DNA of 42,830 bases from a bacterium (GCA_021791415.1 JAJYWQ010000042.1:1-42830); one strand, 5' to 3'; positions 32,066 to 40,398 are shown, numbered from the stretch's first letter. The notes: generated by a model from the sequence alone, not told the origin. A program made the numbers and translations.

Positions 32066-33520
32066 TCAGGCGGACAGCTGGTCCAGGAGATCCGGGACGG
32101 GCAGGCTGTCGAGGCGCTCCGGATCGTCGAAGAGGCGCTCCAGTGAACCGATCCTCTCGGTGGCGAGCTGCGCCTGGCCCAGGTTGCGCGTCAGCTTCTG
32201 GCGCAGCGGCCCGAGCGCCTCCTGCCGCCGCCTGGGATGACCGAGCGGGTACCACACCACCTCCGGGCCGAGCCGCTCCCCGCCGACCAGCTCGACGGCG
32301 ACGGAGTTGGCCACCGCCCGGCGGTCCGGATCGTGGTAGGCGCGGGAGTACTCGGGATCCTCAGAAACCAGGGTCGATTGGCGGATCCGCTCCAGCTCCG
32401 GGTTCCCAGCCGCCTGGTCCTCGTAGGTCGGGTAGTCGAGTTCACCGTAGACCAGGGCGGCGGCGACCATGTACTGGAGGCAGTGGTCGCGGTCGGCGGC
32501 TGAGAGCAGCGGCCCACTTTTGTCCAGAATCGTCGCCCCCGAGCGCTGGGTCCGGACCTCCACCTTGCGCACCTCCCCGAGCCGACCGGCCAGGGCCGGC
32601 CGCAACCTGATGGCCGCCTCCACGGCGGACTGCCCGTGGTACTCCGCCGGCCAGGGCACCTTGTACAGAACCTGCGGGGCCACCGCGGCGCCGAGCGGGC
32701 CCTCGAGTCGCACGGCCTCCTCCCCCAGCACCGCGTTCAGGCCCCAGGTCGGTGCCGAGATCACGCGCGGGCAACCCCGGTCGCCGCGGAGAGCCAGGAG
32801 CGCGAAGCGAAGCGCGCGCTGGACTGCCTCGGCCGCCGCCCACGACTTCCGCCAGCTCACCACCGGATGGTGGCGATACACCCTGAGGGTCGAGGCGTCC
32901 GCGAGGGCGTTGGAGATGGCCGCCCGAACCTGCTCCTCGGCTCCTCCCAGCAGCCAGGCTCCCACGGCGGCGCTGGCGACCTCCACCAGGAGCACGTGGT
33001 CCAGCCCGCGGTCGTGCAGACAGCTCGCCGTGGCCAGAACCCCCTGGATCTCGTAGGCCTTGCAGATGGGCTCGAGGAGCTCGCCCACCCGAAGTGACGA
33101 CCCACTAGCCATACGTCGGCGCCGGCTCAGCTGGTCGGATACCGCGAGGATGGCGCCAAGGTTGTCGGACGGATGGCTCCACTCCGCCGCCAGCCAGGTG
33201 TCGTTGAAGTCCAACCAGCGGATGGCCGCGGAGATCCCGAAGGCGGCATCGAGCAGCCCCGCCCGGTGCGCGGTGCCGGGGATAGGTGTGCCCCCCGCAG
33301 GATCGGGTGGAGAGGAGAGCGGTCCAAGAAGCGGCGCGCAGTCGGGGTGCCGGGCACCCAGGCAGGCCACCCCCAGGGAGTCCAGGAGGCTGAGCCGGGC
33401 CGCAGCGCGCGCCGCCTCGTCCAGCGCCAGGGGGGCCGTGACATAGGCCGCGATCTCCGCCACCAGCGGATCCCAGCCCTCGCCCCCCGCGGAGTCCCCG
33501 CCCGCTCCCGCCCCGGCCAT
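32066..33520 (-). CDS. MmgE/PrpD family protein (2-methylcitrate dehydratase-like)
   Basis: From ATG 33520 the protein has 484 residues, the length of PrpD. Typical features are ALDEAARAAARLSLLDSLGVACLGARHPDCAPLLGPL at the N-terminus, RWLDFNDTWLAAEWSHPSDNLGAILAVSD (family FNDT and HPSDN motifs), YKVPWPAEYHGQSAVEAAIRL, and the C-terminal NSVAVELVGGERL domain. PrpD dehydrates 2-methylcitrate in propionate breakdown; other members act on aconitate-like or itaconate-related acids. No prpB or prpC is adjacent, so the reaction may differ. It follows the aminotransferase stop by 5 bp and is in the same operon. Confidence 0.88.
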   Translation of the reverse strand: MAGAGAGGDSAGGEGWDPLVAEIAAYVTAPLALDEAARAAARLSLLDSLGVACLGARHPDCAPLLGPLSSPPDPAGGTPIPGTAHRAGLLDAAFGISAAIRWLDFNDTWLAAEWSHPSDNLGAILAVSDQLSRRRRMASGSSLRVGELLEPICKAYEIQGVLATASCLHDRGLDHVLLVEVASAAVGAWLLGGAEEQVRAAISNALADASTLRVYRHHPVVSWRKSWAAAEAVQRALRFALLALRGDRGCPRVISAPTWGLNAVLGEEAVRLEGPLGAAVAPQVLYKVPWPAEYHGQSAVEAAIRLRPALAGRLGEVRKVEVRTQRSGATILDKSGPLLSAADRDHCLQYMVAAALVYGELDYPTYEDQAAGNPELERIRQSTLVSEDPEYSRAYHDPDRRAVANSVAVELVGGERLGPEVVWYPLGHPRRRQEALGPLRQKLTRNLGQAQLATERIGSLERLFDDPERLDSLPVPDLLDQLSA

Positions 33521-33525
33521 CGGGC

Positions 33526-34884
33526 TCAGGTGGCGCAGTACCGGTCGGCCACGTCCAGCGCGTGGTCCAAGATGTCGATCCCCTCCAGCAGCTCGGACTC
33601 CGAGATCACCAGTGGGGGTGCCACGTGGACGCGGTTGAAGTGGGTGAAGGGCCAGAGCCCCCCGGCCCGGCACGCCGCCGCAACCTCCGCCATCGGCTGG
33701 TTGGCCGCTCCCGAGGGGTTGAACGGCACCAGCATCTCCCGGGTGCCGCGGTCCCGCACCAGCTCGACCGCCCACATCAGCCCCATCCCGCGCACCTCTC
33801 CCACGCTGGGGTGGTCCTCGGCGAGTCGGGCCAGGCGGGGGCCAGCCACCTCGGTCCCCAGCCTCCGGACGTGGGCGAGTATCCCTTCCCTCTCGAATGT
33901 TTCGATGCTGGCGACCCCGGCGGCGCAGGCCAGGGGATGCCCGGAGTAGGTGAGGCCCCCGGGAAAGGCGCGGTCGGCAAATGACTCCGCCACCCGACGT
34001 GATATGACCACCCCGCCGAGAGGCACGTACCCGGAGTTGACCCCCTTGGCGAAGGTGAGCAGGTCCGGGACCACATCGAAGGCGTTGCAGGCGAACCACT
34101 CCCCCACCCGGCCGAAGCCGACCATCACCTCGTCCAGGATCATGAGGATGCCGTGCTCGTCGCAGAGCCGGCGGACGCCTGGAAGGTACCCCGGGGGCGG
34201 GATCAGGACACCATTGGTCCCCACCACCGTCTCCAGGATGACCGCGGCGATCGATTGTGGGCCCTCGAACTCGATGACCTGGCGGAGGTGGGCCAGGGAG
34301 CGCTCCGCCTCCTCCTCCGGGCTGGAGGCGTAGAAGGCCGACCGGTAGAGGTAGGGGCCCATGAAGTGGACCACCGAGGGGAACCCTGGCTCACTGCCCC
34401 AGCGACGTGGTTCACCGGTTAAGGCGATGGAGGTGCCGGTGGCCCCGTGGTACGAGCGGTAGGCGGCCAGCACCTTGTGCCTTCCGGTGTGCAGGCGGGC
34501 CATGCGCACCGCGTGCTCGTTCGCCTCGGTGCCCCCGTTGGTGAAGAAGACCTGGTCCAGGTCGCCCGGGGCACGCTCGGCGATCAGCCGGGCCAGCTCG
34601 CCCCGGACGTCGTTGGCGAAGGCCGGGGCCACCGTGCAGAGCCGGTCCGCCTGGCGCTTGATCGCCTCCACGAGGGCTGGGTGCTGGTGACCCAGGTTGG
34701 TGTAGACGAGCTGGGAGGAGAAGTCCAGGTAGCGGTGCCCCTCGGAGTCCCAGAAGTGGCTCCCGCTGCCTCCTGTCACCAGCACCGGGTGCAGCTGCCG
34801 CTGTGCGGACCAGGAGTGGAAGACGTGGTCCCGGTCGTCGGCAATCGCCTGGGCGGCGTCCACCGGATGGCTCTCGGAGGTCAT
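33526..34884 (-). CDS. class III pyridoxal-phosphate aminotransferase
   Basis: This 452-residue fold-type I aminotransferase of the omega-amino acid/acetylornithine group has FFTNGGTEANEHAVRMAR (PLP phosphate region), YHGATGTS, LMILDEVMVGFGRVGEWFA (PLP-N1 Asp) and TFAKGVNSGYVPLGG with catalytic Lys280. Relatives transfer amino groups from beta-alanine, 3-aminoisobutyrate, taurine or polyamines to pyruvate or 2-oxoglutarate. The neighbouring CoA-acylating semialdehyde dehydrogenase, whose stop overlaps this start (ATGA), favours beta-alanine or 3-aminoisobutyrate, giving malonate or methylmalonate semialdehyde. That assignment is inference from context. Confidence 0.9.
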   Translation of the reverse strand: MTSESHPVDAAQAIADDRDHVFHSWSAQRQLHPVLVTGGSGSHFWDSEGHRYLDFSSQLVYTNLGHQHPALVEAIKRQADRLCTVAPAFANDVRGELARLIAERAPGDLDQVFFTNGGTEANEHAVRMARLHTGRHKVLAAYRSYHGATGTSIALTGEPRRWGSEPGFPSVVHFMGPYLYRSAFYASSPEEEAERSLAHLRQVIEFEGPQSIAAVILETVVGTNGVLIPPPGYLPGVRRLCDEHGILMILDEVMVGFGRVGEWFACNAFDVVPDLLTFAKGVNSGYVPLGGVVISRRVAESFADRAFPGGLTYSGHPLACAAGVASIETFEREGILAHVRRLGTEVAGPRLARLAEDHPSVGEVRGMGLMWAVELVRDRGTREMLVPFNPSGAANQPMAEVAAACRAGGLWPFTHFNRVHVAPPLVISESELLEGIDILDHALDVADRYCAT

Positions 34885-36431
34885 CGGGTCTGCGGGAATC
34901 CCAGGTCGACCTGGCTCGGGCCGGCCTCGGGCCAGCGGGTGGTGACGACCTTGGTGCGGGTGTAGAAGTGGATGCCGTCAGGCCCGTACATGTGGGTGTC
35001 TCCGAAGAGCGAGGAGCGCCAGCCGCCGAAGGAGTAATAGCCGACCGGGACCGGGATGGGCACGTTCACCCCCACCATCCCCACCTCGACCTCGCGCTGG
35101 AAGCGGCGGGCCACCCCCCCGTCCCGGGTGAAGATGGCGGTGCCGTTGCCATAGGGGTTGCGGTTGACGGTGGCCAGCGCCTCGTCCAGGCTCTGGACCC
35201 GGACCATCTCCAAAACCGGCCCGAAGATCTCATCCTGGTAGGCGCGCATCTCCGGGCGGACACGATCCACCAGGGAGGCGCCGAGGAAGAAGCCGGGGGA
35301 GTCCGTGCGCTGCTCCCTTCCGTCCACCACAACCTCGGCCCCCTCCTCGGCGGCGAGACCTATGTAGGACGCGACCCGCTCCCGGTGCTGGGCGGTCACA
35401 AGTGGGCCCATCTCGGATGAGGCGTCGGTGCCCGGGCCGACGCGGAGGGCCGCGATCCGCTCCACTATGGCGCGGCGGAGCGGGTCGGCCACGTCTCCCA
35501 CCGCCACCACCACCGAGATCGCCATGCAGCGCTCCCCGGCCGAGCCGTAGGCGGCCGAGACGGCCGCGTCGGCGGCTACCCCGAGGTCGGCGTCGGGCAT
35601 CACCACCATGTGGTTCTTGGCCCCGCCAAGCGCCTGGACCCGCTTGCCGCTGGAGGAAGCCACCTCGTAGACGTGCTTGGCCACCGGGGTGGAGCCGACG
35701 AAGCTTACGGCCGCCACCCCGGGATGCTCCAGCAGCCGATCCACCGCCACCGAGTCTCCCTGGACGACGTTGAGCACCCCAGCCGGAAGCCCAGCTCGGG
35801 TGAACAGGTCGGCCAGCAGCAGGGAGGGTGAGGGATCCTTCTCGCTGGGCTTGAGGATGAAGGCATTGCCGCAGGCGATGGCCCCGGCCAGCATCCAGAG
35901 GGGAACCATGACCGGGAAGTTGAAGGGAGTGATCCCCGCCACCACCCCCAGCGGCTGGCGCAGCTCGTGGACGTCCACCCCGGTGGAGACGTCCAGGCTG
36001 TGCCCTCCCTTCAGCAGCTGCCCGAGCCCACAGGCGAACTCCACGTTCTCCAGCCCCCGGGCCACCTCGCCAAGGGCGTCCGACAGGACCTTGCCATGCT
36101 CGGCGGTGATGAGGCGGGCGAGCTCCTCCCGGTGCTGATGGAGCTGCTGGCGGAAGGTGAACATGATCTCGGTGCGGCGGGAGATGCTGGTCCGCGCCCA
36201 GCCCGCCTGGGCCTCCCGGGCGGTGGCCACCGCCTGGTCGATCTCCTCGGCGCTGGCGAACGATACCCGCCGGGACTCCTTCCCGGTTGCGGGGTCGAAC
36301 ACAGGGCCGCTTCGGCCGGAGACGCCGGTGCGGAGCCGGCCGGCGATGTAGTGCCCAAGGACAGAGGCCTCCGGGGGCTCCTGGCCGAATGCCGTCGCGC
36401 CGGCCTCGTCAATCGTGATCTGCGAACTCAC
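34881..36431 (-). CDS. mmsA: CoA-acylating methylmalonate/malonate-semialdehyde dehydrogenase
   Basis: From GTG 36431 (GGAGGAG upstream) the protein has 516 residues. The aldehyde dehydrogenase fold shows GVVAGITPFNFPVMVPLWMLAGAIACGNAFILKPSEKDPS, VSFVGSTPVAKHVYE (NAD site), LGGAKNHMVVMPDAD and the catalytic Cys302 in YGSAGERCMA. The NHMVV and ERCMA motifs separate MmsA/IolA from ordinary aldehyde dehydrogenases. It converts malonate or methylmalonate semialdehyde plus CoA and NAD+ to acetyl- or propionyl-CoA, CO2 and NADH. It is the first gene of the operon, coupled to the aminotransferase. The frame stays open 154 codons further upstream with coding-like sequence but no recognised domain. 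Confidence 0.94.
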   Translation of the reverse strand: MSSQITIDEAGATAFGQEPPEASVLGHYIAGRLRTGVSGRSGPVFDPATGKESRRVSFASAEEIDQAVATAREAQAGWARTSISRRTEIMFTFRQQLHQHREELARLITAEHGKVLSDALGEVARGLENVEFACGLGQLLKGGHSLDVSTGVDVHELRQPLGVVAGITPFNFPVMVPLWMLAGAIACGNAFILKPSEKDPSPSLLLADLFTRAGLPAGVLNVVQGDSVAVDRLLEHPGVAAVSFVGSTPVAKHVYEVASSSGKRVQALGGAKNHMVVMPDADLGVAADAAVSAAYGSAGERCMAISVVVAVGDVADPLRRAIVERIAALRVGPGTDASSEMGPLVTAQHRERVASYIGLAAEEGAEVVVDGREQRTDSPGFFLGASLVDRVRPEMRAYQDEIFGPVLEMVRVQSLDEALATVNRNPYGNGTAIFTRDGGVARRFQREVEVGMVGVNVPIPVPVGYYSFGGWRSSLFGDTHMYGPDGIHFYTRTKVVTTRWPEAGPSQVDLGFPQTR

Positions 36432-37420
36432 TACCCGTCTCCTCCACCTCTGCCGCCATCCCAGGCCCCGGTGTCGTCGCAAAGACCACAGGGCCAGGTC
36501 CGGGGGCAGAGCGTGCAGCACGCTGCCATCTCTACCGTATGTGGTTGTCGGCCCAAACCGGGCGTTGCCCACCGCCTCCTCCACCGCTTCGATGGTGGCT
36601 CTGACCAGTGGGTCGAAAAAGCTGGGTTGGTGCCAGTATGCCCAGTCCGACAGGGCGGCGGGGACCCTCGCCCCGAGCCGGCTGGTGGAGCGCGAGAGGT
36701 TCAGCATCGAGCTTCGGGCGCGGCGGCCGCAGTGACGGAGCGGGCGGCCGCGCTCGGTTGCCCCCACACCTGGACACTCCCTGTTGGCGGCGCGGTTCGC
36801 TGGGCAGGAGCCGCAGCGCCAAGGAGCGGACCTCGGGCTGAGGTCCGGGCCGGTGGCCCCGCGCGGCAGGTCACCGGTGAGGCGAGGGACCACGTCTTGG
36901 CGGACCCTCGCCCGGAGGACCGCGGCCTGGGCAGGGGGCCTGGCCGCCTTCGCCAGCGAGGTTGGGGCCCCGCACTCCGATCGCTGGTCGATGAAGGAGG
37001 CCGGTCGGGTGCTGGACGCACTCGCCGCACCCGAGGGGACGCTGCATTACCGTGCCCCGTACAGAGGGCTCCGGGGGCTGTTGCGTTTGCCGCGACAGGA
37101 TAAGCGGTTGGTCGCCTCTGCCGAGGGGGAGCTGTGGCCCCTGCCGGACTAAGACCGGCGGCAGCGCTCCGAACCGCCACAGGTGCTGGGAACGGACGTC
37201 GCCCACCTGGGCAACAAGGCGGATACGGCGCCAGCCCCAGGCACGGGCCGCCCCAGCCCGTATGCGCGCCCGTGCGAAACCGAGGCCCTTCTGGCCGTGG
37301 GCCTGAACGACGGCGAGGCGCTGGCGACCCTCTAGGTGGCGCTCACGGCCCGACAGTCGGCGAGGGCTTCGCCACTCAGCTGATCACGGGCCGCGCCTAT
37401 GCCCCGCATGGCGGCGCCGG
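36432..37420. other. 1-kb intergenic stretch between divergent genes
   Basis: No gene is supported. On the minus strand a coding-like frame in phase with mmsA runs from ATG 36707, with LSDWAYWHQPSFFDPLVRA and then IEAVEEAVGNARFGPTTTYG, and has high third-position GC. It has no domain I recognise and may be a remnant. On the plus strand a frame from about 36979 (MKEAGRVLDALAAPEG) and another ending GLNDGEALATL at 37334 look like eroded fragments. The promoters of mmsA and of the phosphorylase gene must lie here. Confidence 0.4.
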
Positions 37421-37426
37421 TATGCT
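37421..37426 (+). promoter_or_regulatory. -10 box of probable leaderless phosphorylase transcript
   Basis: TATGCT, exactly 6 nt, then the ATG at 37433, with no ribosome-binding site. Same geometry as pepN. Confidence 0.5.
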
Positions 37427-37432
37427 CGGCCG

Positions 37433-38248
37433 ATGGCGTTTCCGCAGTACTCGGGCAAGCAGGAGCTGACCCCCTACCTCAGCCCAGACAAATGGGTGGC
37501 CTACCTCCGCCAGGCCCACGGCTGGCAGGGGATTCCCCAGATGAGAGGGGTCATCATCACCTTCAGCCCTGGCTTCTTCGACCGCGTCGCCGCCGGCCCC
37601 GGCTGGCACGAGCTGGAGTCGCCGCTGACCGGCTCCCACGGCTTCTACGTCCTGGGGGAGGACGCCAACGTGGTCGGGATGGTGGGCCGGTTCGGCATTG
37701 GGGCTCCCGCCGCAGCCAACCGGCTGGAGGACCTGGCGGCGGCGGGCGTGCGACGGTTCATCGCCATCGGTCTCGCCGGGGCGCTGCAACCCGAGATGGA
37801 GGTCGGGGACCTGGTCGTGTGCACCGAGGCCGTCCGCGACGACGGCGTCTCCCACCACTACCTGCCGGGGGCGGCCCGGGTCCTGCCCACCCATGGCCTC
37901 ACCGACCAGCTTGCCGGTGAACTGTCCCGCTCGGGGAGGCCGCTGCACCGAGGGCCCACCTGGACAATAGACGCACCGTACCGCGAGACCGTGGAGGAGA
38001 TCCAACACTATCGGGATCTTGGGGTCCTGACCGTCGAGATGGAGGCGGCGGCGCTGGCCGCGGTGGCAGAGGTTCGCGGGGTGGAGTTCGCCGCGGCGTT
38101 CACCGTGAGCGACTCCCTGGCCGGGGAGTCATGGAATCCCCACTTCGCGGATCCCTTGGTGGACTCCGGGCTGGAACTGCTCCTCAAGGCGGCGGTGCTT
38201 GCGCTGCGGGCCGACCCGGCCCAGGAGACCTACCCCGACTCTTTCTAG
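37433..38248 (+). CDS. nucleoside phosphorylase (uridine phosphorylase-like)
   Basis: This 271-residue protein has the PNP_UDP_1 fold. Motifs are GVIITFSPGFFDRV near the N-terminus, GMVGRFGIGAPAAANRLEDLAAAGVRRFIAIGLAGALQPEMEVGDLVV (phosphate/ribose pocket, GxAG), and VLTVEMEAAALAAVAEVRG with the conserved ME pair that contacts the ribose hydroxyls. It cleaves a nucleoside with phosphate, giving ribose-1-phosphate and a free base. Uridine-type activity is suggested by sequence style but not proven. It diverges from the mmsA operon, so a link from pyrimidine nucleosides to beta-alanine is conceivable. A leaderless start is likely. Confidence 0.82.
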   Translation: MAFPQYSGKQELTPYLSPDKWVAYLRQAHGWQGIPQMRGVIITFSPGFFDRVAAGPGWHELESPLTGSHGFYVLGEDANVVGMVGRFGIGAPAAANRLEDLAAAGVRRFIAIGLAGALQPEMEVGDLVVCTEAVRDDGVSHHYLPGAARVLPTHGLTDQLAGELSRSGRPLHRGPTWTIDAPYRETVEEIQHYRDLGVLTVEMEAAALAAVAEVRGVEFAAAFTVSDSLAGESWNPHFADPLVDSGLELLLKAAVLALRADPAQETYPDSF

Positions 38249-38366
38249 AGGCCCCGGAGGCGCCGGCGAAACCTCTTGAGCGCTTGGGGTGTGCGCCCTC
38301 TCCCGCGAAGCGGATGAGGCCGGCCCCCTGGAGGCTGAGGGATAGCTTAGAAGTGCCCCGGAGGCC

Positions 38367-38372
38367 TACAAT
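38367..38372 (+). promoter_or_regulatory. possible -10 box upstream of the RapZ-C gene
   Basis: TACAAT in the 223-bp gap after the phosphorylase gene. No clear -35 box at 16-18 nt. It would place the transcription start about 90 nt before the preferred ATG at 38472, or 15 nt before an alternative ATG at 38394. Confidence 0.3.
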
Positions 38373-38471
38373 CCTCCAGCCGACTAAGCGACAATGGCTG
38401 GAGCGGCGCGAGGATCTGAGAGGGGAAGGCGGGTCCAGCGGCCCATACCTGTCGGCAAGAGGAGCTATCAG

Positions 38472-39218
38472 ATGTCCCTAGCAGTTCTGGCCTGTGAGGA
38501 GCGGTTCCGGGAGGTGCTCGAACCGCTGGTCGAGGGGGCCGGGTACCTTCTCCTGGATCCCGCCTCCAGTCCGCCCTCAGGGCTGGCTGGCGCAGTTTTC
38601 CCACCGAGCCCCGACACGGCGCTGGTCGTGAGCGAGGTCTCGGGGCAGTCGTGGGTTCACGCGTTCGACAGCCACGAGGTCCGCTACTGGCTGGTCAACG
38701 TGGGAACGCCGGCGCACGCCGGCTACCGGCCGCCGGCTCGCCAGCCCCACCGCAGGTTGCTGGGGGTGGGACCCAACGACCGGGCCTACCTTGCCCAGCT
38801 ACTGGATGACTGGCGGGACCGAGAGGTGGTCAGGGTGGACTGCTTCACCTTTGGCTACCGCGATGGGCTGCCGGCGGAGGCGGACTGGGTCGTGGACACC
38901 AGGTTCCTGGACAGCCCCTACTGGGTGCCGGAGATGCGGGACCTGCCCGGAAGTGACCCACTGGTTCGAGCCAGCCTCATGGCCCAGCCGGGTGCACGTG
39001 AGCTGATCGACTCCTTCCTGCCCATGCTCATGAACCTTCTCCCCTTGTACCGTGCCCAGCGCCGCTCCGTGCTTCGCCTGGCCGTGGGCTGCACGGGGGG
39101 GAAGCACCGCTCCGTGGCGGTGGCGAGTGAGCTGGTCGACCGGATCAACGCCACGGGAGCGGCCACAGCCCGTAACTTGGACCGGCCTCCCTTGCACGTT
39201 CCCCAACTGCCCGACTGA
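38472..39218 (+). CDS. stand-alone RapZ C-terminal-domain protein
   Basis: From ATG 38472 (AGGAG upstream) the protein has 248 residues. The C-terminal half has the RapZ-C signatures: FTFGYRDGLPAEADWVVDTRFLDSPYW (about 125-151), then SDPLV, and LAVGCTGGKHRSVAVASELV (204-223). In RapZ this domain senses glucosamine-6-phosphate and binds RNA or RNase E partners. The N-terminal P-loop kinase-like domain of normal RapZ (about 285 residues) is absent. Residues 1-110 contain no GxxGxGKS and do not resemble it. It is therefore a different architecture, perhaps a small-molecule or RNA-binding module with a lineage-specific N-terminus. A start at 38394 would add 26 residues. Confidence 0.8.
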   Translation: MSLAVLACEERFREVLEPLVEGAGYLLLDPASSPPSGLAGAVFPPSPDTALVVSEVSGQSWVHAFDSHEVRYWLVNVGTPAHAGYRPPARQPHRRLLGVGPNDRAYLAQLLDDWRDREVVRVDCFTFGYRDGLPAEADWVVDTRFLDSPYWVPEMRDLPGSDPLVRASLMAQPGARELIDSFLPMLMNLLPLYRAQRRSVLRLAVGCTGGKHRSVAVASELVDRINATGAATARNLDRPPLHVPQLPD

Positions 39219-39454
39219 CAGCGGCGGCTGATGTAGCGGGGTGAGTGGGCCCGGAGGGATGCCCCCACTCACCGTGGGCTGGCTTGCGTTCGTTCACTCG
39301 CGCAGCGACATGGCTGACCCAGCCCGATAGGTTCAGACGCGGCCAGCAAGTCCCTGGACGCCGTTGCCGTTGCCGCCGAGAGCCACGGCAACCGTTTCAC
39401 CGCAGGTCTCGCGGCGGCCCGGAACGCCTCGCCGCGTCCATCCCCCGAGATCAG

Positions 39455-39498
39455 TGGAGCGGGAGACGGGGGTCGAACCCGCGACCTTCTCCTTGGCA
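39455..39498 (-). repeat. 3' fragment of tRNA-Gly (GCC), candidate attachment site
   Basis: Read on the minus strand this is the tRNA from T33 through the GCC anticodon, the 3' anticodon strand, variable loop, T arm (stem GCGGG/CCCGT, loop TTCGACC), acceptor strand CTCCCGC, U73 and CCA. U73 and the CTCCCGC acceptor are typical of bacterial tRNA-Gly. No matching 5' half (GCGGGAG, D arm) lies upstream on that strand within 120 bp, so it is a fragment, not an intact or intron-containing gene. Its orientation predicts an intact tRNA-Gly further right, outside the window. The flanking 39219-39454 holds no supported gene. Confidence 0.75.
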
Positions 39499-39722
39499 TG
39501 CATTGGAAGTTATACGCTGTGGTCTCGACTTCGTGTCCGTGGCCAAGTCAAAGTAAGCGGATATGGCCACAGAGTGGGTCTGCAGTCACGCGATGATCTC
39601 TGGGTGGCTGGATGAGCCATCGACACCCTTGACGTGACCCCTACAGCCTGTACCAGCGGCATGAGTTGGGCTGAGCACCTCAGGGACGCCAGATCGGCCA
39701 CTCGGAGCCAAGTGAGGTCAGG

Positions 39723-39728
39723 TAAGCT
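39723..39728 (+). promoter_or_regulatory. possible -10 box for the NYN gene
   Basis: TAAGCT lies 8 nt before the GTG at 39737, close to the leaderless geometry seen elsewhere in the window. Confidence 0.35.
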
Positions 39729-39736
39729 TCCGGCTC

Positions 39737-40361
39737 GTGGTCAGCAATGTCTATGTGGACGGATTCAACTTGTACTACGGCTGCCTTCGCGGGACGCCGT
39801 ACAGGTGGCTGGATCTCGAGGCGCTCAGTCGCCGACTGTTACCTCAGGACTCGATCCATCGCATCCGTTACTTCACCGCCAGGGTCACGCCGCGACCATC
39901 CAACCCCCAGGCGCCCCAGCGGCAGCAGGCCTACCTTCCGCGCTTTGGAGACGATCCCATGTCTGACGGTCCATCTCGGCCACTTCCTGAGCCATCCGGC
40001 CCGGATGCCCCTGGCCCATCCCCAGAGCGGCTGGCCGCCGACAGTGGAAGTGATGAAAACCGAGGAGAAAGGGTCGGACGTAAACCTGGCCACCTACCTC
40101 CTCCTAGATGCCTTCCGCAGGGACTGCGAGACCGCCGTGGTGATCTCCAATGACTCCGATCTCAAGGAACCCATCTCGCTCGTTCAGAAGGAACTTGGCA
40201 TCCCGGTCGGCGTGGTCAATCCTCACCCGGCAGTGCATCGCAGCCGAGCTCTGCAACCAGCGTTCTTCAAGCAACTGCGGCCATCCGTCTTGCCAGCCTG
40301 CCAGTTTCCACATGTCCTGCAGGACGCGCGGGGAACGATTCGGAAGCCGGTCGACTGGTAA
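39737..40361 (+). pseudogene. NYN-domain (PIN-like) nuclease, frameshifted
   Basis: The first frame, from GTG 39737, reads VSNVYVDGFNLYYGCLRGTPYRWLDLEALSRRLL and continues to about 39936. The protein then continues in another frame: RALETIPCLTVHLGHF, VEVMKTEEKGSDVNLATYLLLDAFRRDCETAVVISNDSDLKEPI and IPVGVVNPHP, to a stop at 40361. The active-site Asp set of NYN/LabA-type RNases (VDGFN, KGSDVNLA, SNDSDL) is intact across the two frames. One extra base near 39934-39940 (CTTCCGCGCT where CTTCGCGCT would keep frame) explains the break. The total length of 625 bp is 3n+1, agreeing with one insertion. NYN proteins process RNA or act in defence; this copy is probably inactive unless a sequencing error is involved. 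Confidence 0.82.
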
Positions 40362-40376
40362 CTCCCCTTAAACGCA

Positions 40377-40398
40377 GAGACCCGCCGAAGCGGGCCTC
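40377..40398 (+). terminator. hairpin after the NYN gene
   Basis: GAG-A-CCCGC-CGAA-GCGGG-C-CTC forms an 8-bp stem with one mismatch and a 4-nt loop, 16 bp past the NYN stop. This CCCGC/GCGGG form is common in high-GC terminators; there is no T-run. Confidence 0.55.

Noticed and set aside
5838-39545. Shared 12-mer TGTCCGTGGCCA near both tRNA fragments (5838-5849 and 39534-39545)
   Set aside because: In a window of this length many 12-bp matches are expected by chance, and the flanking bases do not match.
39364-39615. Plus-strand protein reading ERETGVEPATFSL
   Set aside because: This is the familiar false translation of the antisense of a tRNA-Gly 3' end; the DNA is the tRNA fragment at 39455-39498.
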